Source of the DNA: Rhodothermales bacterium
GTDB taxonomy: Bacteria > Bacteroidota > Rhodothermia > Rhodothermales > UBA10348
Length of the DNA: 64,000 nucleotides
Reading direction: 5' to 3'
NCBI GenBank assembly: GCA_040221055.1
Contig: JAVJVN010000018.1
Location: 1 to 64,000 of the forward strand
The position numbers and the translations under genes are program-made. The notes under the pieces are model-generated. The model ran no database searches and was not told where the DNA came from. It was given only the letters and a program-made list of their open reading frames with translations. Numbering within the stretch: the stretch's first letter is position 1; each line of letters opens with the position of its first letter. Positions 54,393 to 63,559 of the stretch are shown here, piece by piece.

Positions 54393-55267
54393 CCGCGACG
54401 GTCCTTGACGCACGTGGGGCCGGAAAAACGTACAGGACAGGCCTCCGGCGCCGCGAAGTGCATGCGCTTGACGCCCTGGACCTGACGGTGCACGCGGGAG
54501 ACCTGCTGGGCATCCTCGGACCGAATGGTGCGGGGAAAACCACCCTGTTGAAGCTGGCACTGGGCATTGTCCGCCCGACCCGCGGTACCGTTTCCCTGTT
54601 CGGGCGCGAAGCGGGCGACCCTGCGGCCCGGCGTCGCGTGGGCTACCTGGCGGAAAACCATCGTTTCCCGCCGCACCTCACGGCACGACAGGTCCTGGAC
54701 GTGTACGGTCGGCTGGGCGATGTCACGCATCCGGTCCGGCACCGCCGGATCCAGGAGTTGTTGGGCCTGGTCGAATTGACGGACTGGGCCGACCGCCGGA
54801 CCGGCACCTTCTCGAAAGGGATGATGCAGCGCCTGGGATTGGCCCAAGCCCTGCTGGGCGATCCGGAACTGCTCATCCTGGATGAACCGACGGACGGAAT
54901 AGACCCGGTCGGTCGCCGCAATATTCGGGACCTCCTGCTCCGGCTGAACCGTGAGGGGATGACCATCCTCCTGAATTCCCACATGCTGTCCGAAGTCGAG
55001 CACCTGTGCCGGCGCGTCGTGGTCCTGCGCCACGGCGCGTGTCTGTGGGCCGGTCCGACCTCTGACCTGCTCAAAGCCAGCTCGTCCGTTATTCTCCGCA
55101 TAAAACGCGGAGAATACGATGAAAATGTGGTACTGGACGGCGCGACGGACGAGGAATTGAACGCCCGGATAGACGCGCTTCGGAGCGAAGGCGTTCTCAT
55201 CCTGTCCGTGGAACGCGCAAAGAACACACTCGAGTCCGGGTTCATCCGGTTGATGGAGGCGGAATAA
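54389..55267 (+). CDS. ABC exporter ATPase
   Basis: A 292-residue ATPase of the NodI/CcmA/NosF group: Walker [11 protein letters not shown], signature F-S-K-G-M-M-Q-R-L, Walker [14 protein letters not shown], and a C-terminal extra domain. Pairs with the permease that starts in its own stop codon (TAATG). Its four-base overlap with pgk ties it to the glycolytic operon. Substrate unknown. Confidence 0.9.
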
Positions 55268-56094
55268 TGCTGACCTTCAGCGGATCCTTGTTGCTGACCT
55301 TCCGCGAGCTGTGGGCCCTCCGCCTTACCCAGGGCATGTTTGCCGTGGCCACGCTCGCCTGGCTCGTGCTTTCCCTCGCCCTGAAACTGGATGTAGTGGA
55401 AGGATCGCTTGCCGCCCTGCGGATTTTCGGGATGGATGCCCAGCCCGGTGGCGCGCTGCCCGTCGGCGAGTTCGTCCTCGCAGTGAATCAAATGGTGTTC
55501 GGCGCCGCGTATTTCCTGGGCACGCTGTTGGGTCTGTTTGCGACCATGCCCCTGATAGGCGGTCTGCTCGAGTCTGGACGCATAGATCTCCTGCTGTCCA
55601 AACCGGTGTCCCGATCCCGGATTCTGGGCGGACACCTGGCCGGACTCGTACTGGTCGTGTCGGCTCTCTCAACGTACCTCATAGGAGGCGTCTGGTTGAC
55701 GCTCTCCCTGAAGACCGGCATATGGGAGACCGCCTTTCTCGCGGCCATCCCCTTGATGGTCGCCATGTTCGTGGTCATGTACGGGGTCTTGCTGTTTTTC
55801 ACCGTGCTGACCCGGAATGCCGGTCTGGGACTCATCGTATCCTACGGCCTGATCTTCGTGTCTGTCATCCTGGCCGCCCACGAACAGATCCGTCCACAAC
55901 TGGACGGCGTGGGCCTGGCGGTATTCTCTACGCTGTACCACGTCCTGCCCAACTTCGCCGAGATCGCCCGGACCGTCTCGCAACTCGCCTCTCCGGAGGG
56001 CGTATCGGACGTCTATCCCTTCATTTCTTCCCTCCTGTTCGGAGGCATCGTATATGCGTTCAGTTTCCGTCTTTTCGCCCGCAAGGATTTTTAA
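55267..56094 (+). CDS. ABC-2 type permease
   Basis: A 275-residue membrane protein with six predicted helices and a NosY-like pattern (G-G-L-L-E-S-G-R-I-D-L-L-L-S-K-P-V-S-R-S-R-I-L-G-G), the fold of ABC-2 permeases of export type. It would form a two-component exporter with the ATPase upstream (one-base overlap). Its 3' end overlaps the lipoprotein gene by 41 bases. Confidence 0.88.
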   Translation: MLTFSGSLLLTFRELWALRLTQGMFAVATLAWLVLSLALKLDVVEGSLAALRIFGMDAQPGGALPVGEFVLAVNQMVFGAAYFLGTLLGLFATMPLIGGLLESGRIDLLLSKPVSRSRILGGHLAGLVLVVSALSTYLIGGVWLTLSLKTGIWETAFLAAIPLMVAMFVVMYGVLLFFTVLTRNAGLGLIVSYGLIFVSVILAAHEQIRPQLDGVGLAVFSTLYHVLPNFAEIARTVSQLASPEGVSDVYPFISSLLFGGIVYAFSFRLFARKDF

Positions 56095-57004
56095 CGCGAC
56101 CCTGCTGGCAGCCGTCCTCGTGCTCGGCGGCTGCGACAGCGAGGCACTCGTTCTGTCCAGTTCGGACCAGGACGACCGGGCCCTGGCGGCGCTGGGAACG
56201 GACCATGCAGCCATGTTCCGCGTGGATGTCCGCGGTCTCATGGCCGAATCGGATGCCGTGTTGGCCATGCTTCCTGCCGAGGCCGGTGCCATGTGGCAGG
56301 TACGCATGCAGGAAATTGCTGCTGCAACCGGGATGGATCCGCAGCAGGACATGGACGTGGTGTGGTTGGCCGTCGGGGATGACTACGGATCGGCCGTTGC
56401 ATTCGCCGAGCATGATCCGACCTTCCTGACCACGGCCCTGCCCCACCGCACGACGATGGTCGGGCACGACGTGTATCATCCGGAAGATGCGAGCGGCATG
56501 CAGGTTGCGTCCTGGCAGGGAGATGTCCTCCTTGCCACATCCACGGAGCCGGCCATGCGACGGGCGCTGGAGGCCTTCCAATCCAATGCTCCCGCCCCGT
56601 CCCTGCCGACCGAGGCTGCCCGGGTGCGCTCGGCCGATGCGTGGGTCCACGTCCGGGACATGCCGGCCCTGCTGGCCAGCATGCCCGATGCCGGTGGAGA
56701 CCTTACCGGTCAACTGCGGCTGCTGTTGGGACAAGTCCAATCCGGTGCGGCCGGTCTGGTCGTGAACAACGGTTCGTTTTCGTTCCAGCTGGTGGGCCGC
56801 CCCGTTGCGTCCACGACGCCGGATGACCTGGCCAGCGTTCTGAAGGGCGTGGTGGCCATTGCCAAAATGCAACCGGACCTCCCCGCCGAGTTCCTGTCCA
56901 TCGTGGAGGGCATTGATATTGCCGCCCGGGATGGTTTCGTAACCGTTGAACTCACCCTTTCGGCCGAAGCAGCAGCCGCACTTCTCGCTTCCATGCAGGA
57001 ATGA
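56054..57004 (+). CDS. Predicted lipoprotein of unknown function
   Basis: A 316-residue protein I do not recognise. Signal peptide with lipobox L-V-L-G-G-C at residue 27, then an acidic, alanine-rich mature part of alternating helices and strands (A-M-F-R-V-D-V-R-G-L-M, V-V-W-L-A-V-G-D-D-Y). The outline recalls proteins that compute on a stored ligand rather than enzymes; no catalytic motif stands out. GGAGGC seven bases before the ATG lies inside the permease gene. The overlap of 41 bases with the permease and four with the next gene suggests that it works with the exporter or with the enzyme behind it. Confidence 0.7.
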   Translation: MRSVSVFSPARIFNATLLAAVLVLGGCDSEALVLSSSDQDDRALAALGTDHAAMFRVDVRGLMAESDAVLAMLPAEAGAMWQVRMQEIAAATGMDPQQDMDVVWLAVGDDYGSAVAFAEHDPTFLTTALPHRTTMVGHDVYHPEDASGMQVASWQGDVLLATSTEPAMRRALEAFQSNAPAPSLPTEAARVRSADAWVHVRDMPALLASMPDAGGDLTGQLRLLLGQVQSGAAGLVVNNGSFSFQLVGRPVASTTPDDLASVLKGVVAIAKMQPDLPAEFLSIVEGIDIAARDGFVTVELTLSAEAAAALLASMQE

Positions 57005-57894
57005 TCCACCGCGACCTTGCATCCGTCCGCTTCACCCTGGACGAATGCCCCCGCATTCCGCTGCCGAAGCGGGTACTCATGACCTCCCCCGCCCACTTCG
57101 ACGTGGTGTACGTCATCAACCCCCACATGCAGGGCAACGTGGGGGACGTGGACCCCATCCGGGCGCGGGAGCAGTGGGTGTCCGTACGCGATGCGTTCAC
57201 GGCCTGCGGGCTGGAGATGCACGAAATACCCGGTCAGTCCGGCCTGCCCGACATGGTGTTCTGCGCCAACCAGACGTTGCCGGCCATCCGCCCGGGGGGC
57301 GGGGCTCGCGAGCTCATCCTGAGCCGGATGTATGCCGAACAGCGGCGCGGCGAGGTCACGCACTACGACCGGTTCTTCCGGGAGCAGGGCTATGAAATCC
57401 ACGATGATCTCGTGGGGGGCGACACCCCGTTCGAAGGCATGGGCGACGCCATCTGGCACGCCGACCGCTTCCTGTTGTGGGGCGGATACGGGTTCCGGAC
57501 CAGTCCCCACGCCTACGATGTCATTGCAAGGCACCTGGACGTCCCCATCCTGCTGCTCTACCTGGACGACCCGGACTTCTACCACCTGGATACGTGTCTG
57601 TGCGTGTTGGATGCGGATCACGCCATCGTTTTCCCGGGGGCCTTCAATACCGTGGGCATGGAACTCCTGCGGCATTTTTTCCGGGTCGTGATTGAGGCTC
57701 CGGAAGATGAGGCGCGTCACCTGTTCGCGTGCAACGCCACGTGCCCTGACGGGCATCACGTCATCATCCAGGAAGGATGCGTCGAGACGTGCCGCCAACT
57801 CCGCGAGCACGGATTCGAACCGGTCGAGGTCGACACGGGCGAATTCCTGAAGTCCGGCGGTTCGGTTTATTGCATGAAGCAGCTGTTCTGGTAG
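57001..57894 (+). CDS. Arginine dihydrolase/DDAH-like guanidine-modifying enzyme
   Basis: A 297-residue amidinotransferase-fold enzyme. Marks: F-D-V-V-Y-V-I-N-P-H-M near the start, the acidic/His catalytic sites around Y-H-L-D-T-C, and the nucleophile Cys in K-S-G-G-S-V-Y-C-M-K at the C-terminus. Relatives hydrolyse arginine to citrulline or ornithine, or dimethylarginine; assignment to one is not possible here. Four-base overlap with the lipoprotein gene; end of the gap-pgk chain, 12 bases from the convergent TonB receptor gene. Confidence 0.82.
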   Translation: MIHRDLASVRFTLDECPRIPLPKRVLMTSPAHFDVVYVINPHMQGNVGDVDPIRAREQWVSVRDAFTACGLEMHEIPGQSGLPDMVFCANQTLPAIRPGGGARELILSRMYAEQRRGEVTHYDRFFREQGYEIHDDLVGGDTPFEGMGDAIWHADRFLLWGGYGFRTSPHAYDVIARHLDVPILLLYLDDPDFYHLDTCLCVLDADHAIVFPGAFNTVGMELLRHFFRVVIEAPEDEARHLFACNATCPDGHHVIIQEGCVETCRQLREHGFEPVEVDTGEFLKSGGSVYCMKQLFW

Positions 57895-57906
57895 TAGGCT
57901 GCGGCT

Positions 57907-60366
57907 CTACCGAAGGGTGTATCGCGCCGCAAACAATACATGCCGCGTGGCCATCGGGAAGTACTGCGGCCCGACGGCGCCCACGTTCCCCCAGCTCAGG
58001 ACCCGGTTGTCAAACGCGTTGTTCAGGTCGGCCGACAGGCGCAGGGACTTCCACGTATACGACGCCGTGACATCCACGATGGTGCAGGCGGGCAAGGGCG
58101 GAATGCCCTGAGCGCCCACCGCGTTGTCTATGTACTGCTCCCCGACGTGCGACAGCATGCCGGTCAGCGTCGCGGGCCCGTGTGTCCACGTCAGCATGAG
58201 ATTGGCCGATGCGTCCGGAAAGCCGGCAATCGGATTGCCATCCCGCACCGCCGGCGAACCATCCGCCAGGAATTCCGTGAACCTGACCAGGCGATTCCGG
58301 CTGAAGGTCACATTGCCGCTCGCATCGAGTCCGGGCGCAAGGCGGATGCCCCCATCGATCTCCAGGCCGGCATGACGCGTCCGGTCCGCATTGCCTGTCC
58401 GGGGGACGCCGAACTGGTCCAGGCCCCCGCTCGGCACGATTTCGTCCGTGAAGCGCATGTGGAATACCGTGACGGAAGCACGATGGCGGGTGGATTGCCA
58501 CGCCCCGCCCAATTCCAGATCGATGACCTGTTCCGGACGCACGTTTTGCCGCTGGAATCCGGCCCCTGCCTCTTCCCCGTCATAAAGCGATTTCATTCGT
58601 GGCTCCCGGTTGGCGAGCGCAATGCTGGTGAACGCCGAGAAGCGCTCTCCCGCCCGGTAATGCAGTCCCACGGCCGGGTTCAGGAACACATACGGTTCGC
58701 TGAAGGACGTGCCAAAAAAGGCTTCGTCGTACACACGGTACTGGCGCCATGTACCTTGCACATCCGCCTGCACGGACCAATTCGGCGTAAGACGTTCCAC
58801 ATGCGTAAGGAACGCCGACAGGATGGCCTTTTCGCCCCGGAAGGAGTAGACGCGGACGTCATTTCCGCTGCCCACGACGTCCGCCGGAATGACGCTGTTG
58901 GCCTCCTGGATGCGGCCCCAGCGCAGACTCCGGTGCAATCGGGCCTCCACGCCAAGGGTTGTCGTACGGCCGTCCACCCGCCGGGTCACCGACGGCAGCC
59001 AGCCCACCTGCCACTGGTCCAGATACGCCCGGAACAGCACCGCAGCATCGGGGCGCGACAGGAAGAGCGGCAGCGCCCGCTCCGAGGGCTGCACCACACC
59101 GTCCGGCAGGCGCAGGTAGTCGGCTGATCGGAACGTGCCCCCGAAGTCGAAATACCCGATTCCGGCCACACCGAACAGGGATTGCTGCGCCGACCACGCC
59201 CCGCCGGGCGCCCATGTATGATGCACTTCCAGGTGCGGCTGATGGAACTGCTCCACATCCTGCGTGAGGGCGGAGAAATTGTAGCGCCGGTCAATCGTCC
59301 CTCCAAAGCCGTCCGCGACCGGGCCGTCATTCGCCTCCCGCGGGATGCCGCTGAATGCCAACCCGTCCCGCTGCGGACCTCCGTAGGCCTGCACGGTGAC
59401 CGTCTGGTCCTGCCCGTACCACGTCACCCCGGCAAAAAAGCGCCAGAACTCTGTCCAGGACCAGTCCCGGTACCCGTCCGACTCCAGCCGGCTGAGCCGG
59501 CCGAACACCACGAACCGGCCGTCCAGCAATCCCGAGTTCACGTCCACCGACGCCCGGCGCGTGCCGAATGACCCGGCGCCCACATGCACGTTCGCCTCGA
59601 AGGTGGGCTTGTACGGCATGGCCCGGATGCTGATGGCGCCTCCGATTCCGGCGGGCCCGAACCGGGCACTGGTGGCTCCCCGCTGGATCTGTATGTCCTG
59701 CGTGGCTCCCTGGATGTCGAAGAAGTTGATCCAGAACACGTTGGACTCTTCCGGATCGTTCTGCGGGATGCCGTTGATGGATACGGCCAAGCGCCGCTGT
59801 CCGAAACCACGGAGTCGAAGCGTGGAATAGCCCACGGCATTCCCGTTTTCCGAGTGATACGTAATGGACGGCTGTCGCGAAAGATGCACCGGCAAATCCT
59901 TCATGTCCGGCATTCGCGTCAGCTCTTCGGCCGAAATATTGGTCAGCGTAATGGGGGCGAGCGCCTGGTCGGCGCGCCGTCCGGATACCACGACCTCATC
60001 CCCGGGAAGCGCCCGCAGTTCCAGCCGGACGGCGCGCTCCAGGCGCTCGCCCCCCTGGATGGTCAAGGTCTCCTGAGCGCTCCGGTAGCCCACGTAGCGC
60101 GCTTCCAGCACGTATGTACCGGCCGGAATGCCCGACAAGTGCCACTCCCCGTTCGCGTCCGAGGTCGTGCCGAAGCGGATGAGGCCGGTCATCTCCGCGC
60201 GGAGGGCAATGGTTGCGCCTTGCATGGGCCTGTCGTCCGCGTCCCGCACCACGCCTGAGATCACGGCGGTGTCCTGTGCCACGGTCGGCCACGGCAAGGC
60301 AAGGAAGAAAACAAGGATGCACAAGCGTGCGCGAACGCGGGGGGCGGACGAAGAGGATGGGATCAT
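57907..60366 (-). CDS. TonB-dependent receptor under TPP-riboswitch control (probable thiamine or precursor receptor)
   Basis: An outer-membrane receptor of about 819 residues from the ATG at 60366: signal peptide (C-I-L-V-F-F-L-A-L-P-W-P-T-V-A-Q), CarboxypepD_reg-like domain (V-I-S-G-V-V-R-D-A-D-D-R-P-M-Q-G-A-T), plug domain (L-R-G-F-G-Q-R-R-L-A-V-S-I-N-G-I-P) and a 22-strand-type barrel ending in Y-T-L-R. The TPP aptamer in its leader argues strongly for thiamine or a thiamine breakdown product as substrate, as for the thiamine-regulated receptors of Bacteroides. An ATG at 60390, nearer the G6 stretch, is an alternative start. No other thi genes are present. Confidence 0.9.
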   Translation of the reverse strand: MIPSSSSAPRVRARLCILVFFLALPWPTVAQDTAVISGVVRDADDRPMQGATIALRAEMTGLIRFGTTSDANGEWHLSGIPAGTYVLEARYVGYRSAQETLTIQGGERLERAVRLELRALPGDEVVVSGRRADQALAPITLTNISAEELTRMPDMKDLPVHLSRQPSITYHSENGNAVGYSTLRLRGFGQRRLAVSINGIPQNDPEESNVFWINFFDIQGATQDIQIQRGATSARFGPAGIGGAISIRAMPYKPTFEANVHVGAGSFGTRRASVDVNSGLLDGRFVVFGRLSRLESDGYRDWSWTEFWRFFAGVTWYGQDQTVTVQAYGGPQRDGLAFSGIPREANDGPVADGFGGTIDRRYNFSALTQDVEQFHQPHLEVHHTWAPGGAWSAQQSLFGVAGIGYFDFGGTFRSADYLRLPDGVVQPSERALPLFLSRPDAAVLFRAYLDQWQVGWLPSVTRRVDGRTTTLGVEARLHRSLRWGRIQEANSVIPADVVGSGNDVRVYSFRGEKAILSAFLTHVERLTPNWSVQADVQGTWRQYRVYDEAFFGTSFSEPYVFLNPAVGLHYRAGERFSAFTSIALANREPRMKSLYDGEEAGAGFQRQNVRPEQVIDLELGGAWQSTRHRASVTVFHMRFTDEIVPSGGLDQFGVPRTGNADRTRHAGLEIDGGIRLAPGLDASGNVTFSRNRLVRFTEFLADGSPAVRDGNPIAGFPDASANLMLTWTHGPATLTGMLSHVGEQYIDNAVGAQGIPPLPACTIVDVTASYTWKSLRLSADLNNAFDNRVLSWGNVGAVGPQYFPMATRHVLFAARYTLR

Positions 60367-60419
60367 GGGCTCCGGGCAACTGGTGAACATGTGCCGGGAT
60401 GGTCCCCCCAGGGGTGCAA

Positions 60420-60498
60420 ATCCGTTTTCCTTCGCCGGCATGACCCGGATCAGGTTCAAAGGGTATGGTCTCAGCCCTGGGGGGCACCCCTAACAGAT
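60420..60498 (-). ncRNA. TPP riboswitch (THI element) in the TonB receptor leader
   Basis: On the minus strand the thiamine pyrophosphate aptamer is recognised by GGGGTGCC...GGGCTGAGA, ACCC, GAACCTGATC and ATGCCGGCG. P1 pairs ATCTGTT (60492-60498) with AACGGAT (60420-60426); P2 GGGGT pairs with ATACCC; P3 is the short GCCC-CCCA-GGGC. The predicted transcription start is at its first base. Downstream, GCACCCCT (60410-60417) can pair with AGGGGTGC of the aptamer, and a G6 run (60404-60409) may be the ribosome-binding site, so translational control is likely. Confidence 0.93.
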
Positions 60499-60504
60499 CC
60501 ATCC

Positions 60505-60533
60505 ATGATAGGATTGAACCTGTGCTTTGTCGA
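60505..60533 (-). promoter_or_regulatory. Promoter of the riboswitch-TonB receptor transcript
   Basis: On the minus strand TCGACA (60528-60533) and TATCAT (60505-60510) are exactly 17 bases apart; the start predicted from the -10 falls at the first base of the riboswitch P1 (about 60498). It overlaps the leader region of the divergent msrP gene. Confidence 0.6.
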
Positions 60534-60554
60534 GACGTTGAGAAAGAAAACCCG

Positions 60555-61613
60555 ATGAACCACGACATGGCCCATTTCCTGAAACGCCCCGACTGGCATC
60601 TGCCCGAGAGCGCCGCCACGAGTCCGTCTGCTTACGCCAACCGCCGAGCCTTCATCAAAAGCATGGGCTTGGGTACCATCGGTTTGGCAACGATGGGGTG
60701 CGGTCCGTCCGGCAACAGCAACGGCAATCCGACCACCTACCCGGTGGGTGCCGGCCCCCTCGACACCATTCCGGAAAATGCGCCGCGCATCGGATTGCCG
60801 GCAACGCGGAACGCCAATTACGTGGTACCGGAACGGCCGGTGACGACCCGGCTCGCCGCATCGTCCTACAACAACTACTACGAATTCATCAGCCAGGGCG
60901 ACCTGAAAACGGTCTGGCCGTTGGTGGATGACTACAAGCCGTTCCCGCATACGATTGATGTGCGCGGACACGTCGACAAGCGGCTCACGCTCGATGTGGA
61001 AGACCTCATCCGGGAGTTCGGGCTCGAGGAGCGGGTCTACCGGTTCCGATGCGTCGAGGCCTGGTCCATGACCATCCCCTGGACCGGTTTTCCACTCAGC
61101 AAGCTGATAGAGCGCTGCAAACCGACCTCAAAGGCCACGCATGTCCGGTTCTGGAGCATCAGCCGCCCCAAGGAGATGCCCGGCATTCCGGCCGCGCCCT
61201 GGTTGGATTTCCCGTACTTCGAGGGTCTTCGCATGGACGAAGCCATGAATGAAATGGCCTTCATGGCTACAGGCATGTACGGCGAACCGCTGCCCAAACA
61301 GAATGGCTCACCCCTGCGCATGGTGTTGCCGTGGAAGTACGGCTACAAGGGCGCCAAGGCCATTACGCGAATTGAATTCGTGGATGAAGAGCCTGGAACG
61401 TTCTGGAATGACCTGTACCCGCAGGAGTACGGCTTCCTGTCCAACATCAATCCGAACATTCCGCATCCGCGCTGGACGCAGGCCACCGAGCGATTCATGC
61501 GCGACGAGAACAACCTCGAACAGATTCCGACGCAATTGTTCAATGGATACGCGGACCAGGTGGGCAGTCTCTACCCCGACGAACCGACTACGCTGACGCG
61601 CGTCGTTCGTTAA
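60555..61613 (+). CDS. msrP: Periplasmic methionine sulfoxide reductase catalytic subunit
   Basis: A molybdopterin enzyme that reduces methionine sulfoxide in exported proteins. The 352-residue protein has a twin-arginine signal (N-R-R-A-F-I-K, residues 29-35) and the family's N-N-Y-Y-E-F, molybdenum-ligand Cys166 in F-R-C-V-E-A-W-S-M-T-I-P-W, and P-W-K-Y-G-Y-K-G near the C-terminus. The haem partner msrQ is not adjacent; the next gene is convergent. Its start region faces the riboswitch promoter on the other strand. Confidence 0.94.
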   Translation: MNHDMAHFLKRPDWHLPESAATSPSAYANRRAFIKSMGLGTIGLATMGCGPSGNSNGNPTTYPVGAGPLDTIPENAPRIGLPATRNANYVVPERPVTTRLAASSYNNYYEFISQGDLKTVWPLVDDYKPFPHTIDVRGHVDKRLTLDVEDLIREFGLEERVYRFRCVEAWSMTIPWTGFPLSKLIERCKPTSKATHVRFWSISRPKEMPGIPAAPWLDFPYFEGLRMDEAMNEMAFMATGMYGEPLPKQNGSPLRMVLPWKYGYKGAKAITRIEFVDEEPGTFWNDLYPQEYGFLSNINPNIPHPRWTQATERFMRDENNLEQIPTQLFNGYADQVGSLYPDEPTTLTRVVR

Positions 61614-61625
61614 GCCACGCTCATC

Positions 61626-62084
61626 TCAAGCCTTTTGCGCTGTTCTTTTTAGCCACCGGTTCCACGCGAATACGCCCCAGATGGCCATGAGCGCGGCAAT
61701 GAAGGCCATGACGGCATTCGATCGGGCAATGGAAATCTGCGTCCGCGCGATTTCGTCAATGACCACTTCCTGCGCGGCTCCGGGCTGGACGATGACCATC
61801 AACGAGTCTTTCTCAACCCGGTGCCCGATGGTGTACGGCAAATTAAGGCGGGTGCGCTCGAACACCGACCCATCCGGCAATGTGGCTACCAAGTCCAGTT
61901 CCACCATGGTCACGTCCTTCCGGTCTGAACGCTCATAGCGGGTTACGTCGGCCCACACCTTCGTCCCCGTCTGCCGCGTTTCCGACAGATCCACGGAAGT
62001 TTTTACCTGGTGGCCGGTCAACACCAGCAAAAGAACGGGGAGCAGCCAGGCAATCCGGGCGACACGTCGGGACGCAGAAGTCAT
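61626..62084 (-). CDS. Small two-helix membrane protein, DUF3592-like
   Basis: A 152-residue protein with one transmembrane helix at each end (about 13-27 and 118-141) around an outside domain of some 85 residues with V-E-L-D-L-V-A-T-L-P-D-G-S and the spacing of DUF3592 proteins. Function unknown. The 97 bases to the HNH gene show nothing recognisable. Confidence 0.65.
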   Translation of the reverse strand: MTSASRRVARIAWLLPVLLLVLTGHQVKTSVDLSETRQTGTKVWADVTRYERSDRKDVTMVELDLVATLPDGSVFERTRLNLPYTIGHRVEKDSLMVIVQPGAAQEVVIDEIARTQISIARSNAVMAFIAALMAIWGVFAWNRWLKRTAQKA

Positions 62085-62181
62085 GGTTCAGAACGGTATG
62101 GATGAGCCGCAATCCCACCGGTCAACCGGTGCCCGACCGGACGGTTCGTGGACCGGAGTGAAATTGACAGGAATCCGGGTA

Positions 62182-62706
62182 TCACGACAGGAACAGGTAG
62201 GGTTTCCAGGAATCGTCCACGAGGCCAACGTAATCCCGGATGTACATGACATAGCTCGGCCGGAAGGGTGTGCGTGCCAATGAGATACCGGCTTCTTTCG
62301 GTGTCCGGTCCCCCTTCCTGTTGTTGCAGGGCACGCACGCGGCCACCAGGTTTTCCCACGTATCCTTGCCACCGCGGGATCGGGGTACGACGTGATCGAT
62401 GGTCAGCTTCTCCCGGCTGCCACAATACTGGCACGTATCGCGATCCCGGCGGAAGACATTCCGACGCGTCAACAGGATACGTTTGTACGGCACGCGCACA
62501 TACTGGCGGAGACGGACAATGCTGGGCCACGGGAAATGGGTCGTGGGGCTGCGAACAACCCGGTCACTTTCGCTCGCCACCAGTTCGGCCTTCTGCATCA
62601 TGACAAGCACGACGGCGCGTTGCACGCTCGTGACCGTGAGGGCCCGGTAATCCTGGTTCAGGACCAGGACGTGGCCACTGAAGAATGTGGAGCCTGGGAC
62701 TTCCAT
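62182..62706 (-). CDS. HNH endonuclease family protein
   Basis: A 174-residue HNH protein: C-Q-Y-C-G, T-I-D-H-V-V-P-R-S-R-G-G, N-L-V-A-A-C-V-P-C-N-N-R-K-G. The N-terminal half (V-L-V-L-N-Q-D-Y-R-A-L) is typical of the common chromosomal HNH family of Bacteroidota and Actinobacteria, of unknown role, not a restriction enzyme. No mobile or defence gene is near. Confidence 0.9.
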   Translation of the reverse strand: MEVPGSTFFSGHVLVLNQDYRALTVTSVQRAVVLVMMQKAELVASESDRVVRSPTTHFPWPSIVRLRQYVRVPYKRILLTRRNVFRRDRDTCQYCGSREKLTIDHVVPRSRGGKDTWENLVAACVPCNNRKGDRTPKEAGISLARTPFRPSYVMYIRDYVGLVDDSWKPYLFLS

Positions 62707-62731
62707 GCTCCTGAGTATACGAATTGCCGCA

Positions 62732-63535
62732 TCAAGCGGAAGGGCTCGCGTCCTTTGTTGACAATACGGTTACCCGGTCCCCCACGGCAATCGTGCCCGC
62801 CTTCTCCACGACGGCATTTTCACCGAACAGGACCTTGCTGCCCTGTTTCCTGAGCCGGGCAAGTGTGGTTAGCGGCTCCTTCCCGGCGACACCCGTATCC
62901 TGGTCGATGGTGGTCACGACGCATCGGCCGCACGGCTTCACCAAGCGCAGCTCCACGTCCCCGATGGCAATGCGGTCCCAAGCATCTTCCATCCAGGCGT
63001 CGAGCGTATGGATCACAATGCTCGGCCGGAAGCGATTCATGGGAATGTCCAATCCGAGCGACTGCAGGGACCCCGTCGTGGTCACCAGTACGGGGTAACC
63101 ATCCGTGAAACGCGTCCCGTGGCCCTCGCTTGCATAGACCGGATCCACCTGGCGGTGCGTGGTTGGTGGCATCCAGAACAGGCGGAATGTGCGACCCAAT
63201 CGCTCGGAAAGCCAGCTGTTTGCCTCTTCGTCCGCCGGGATGGCTTCCACGATGTCGTTCCACACGCGCACGGGTTCCAACGGGCCCGTGGGCTGCGGCA
63301 CCGTATGATGCTCGCCTCGCCACACCAACTCGAGTGAGTCACCCGTCTTGTGATGCGCCGTCAGGCCCGTCAAATCGGGCACCGAACGCTGCGACACGAA
63401 TGTGCCGTCCGCATCCACCAACATCCAGGCGCGATCACCCTCCAGTCCCCTCGACTGGACACGGACCGTATCCAAATCGACGGCGCGAGCCCCCTTCAAC
63501 GGGTAAATATGGAGCGATACAACTCGGGATTCCAT
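62732..63535 (-). CDS. MOSC domain protein
   Basis: A 267-residue protein of the mARC/YcbX type: N-terminal beta barrel (Y-P-L-K-G-A-R-A-V-D-L), then MOSC domain with the molybdenum-ligand Cys in K-P-C-G-R-C-V-V-T-T-I-D-Q and F-G-E-N. Such proteins use the molybdenum cofactor to reduce N-hydroxylated compounds. It is 25 bases from HNH and on the same strand; msrP, another Moco enzyme, is close by. Confidence 0.92.
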   Translation of the reverse strand: MESRVVSLHIYPLKGARAVDLDTVRVQSRGLEGDRAWMLVDADGTFVSQRSVPDLTGLTAHHKTGDSLELVWRGEHHTVPQPTGPLEPVRVWNDIVEAIPADEEANSWLSERLGRTFRLFWMPPTTHRQVDPVYASEGHGTRFTDGYPVLVTTTGSLQSLGLDIPMNRFRPSIVIHTLDAWMEDAWDRIAIGDVELRLVKPCGRCVVTTIDQDTGVAGKEPLTTLARLRKQGSKVLFGENAVVEKAGTIAVGDRVTVLSTKDASPSA

Positions 63536-63559
63536 CGGAGGACAGGTTCGGGTGGCGTT

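Noticed and set aside
57940-59127. Open frame of 395 codons opposite the TonB receptor
   Set aside because: Shadow of the barrel region, no recognisable protein.
62182-62706. HNH gene as part of a defence or mobile element
   Set aside because: It matches the common chromosomal HNH family and has only housekeeping neighbours.
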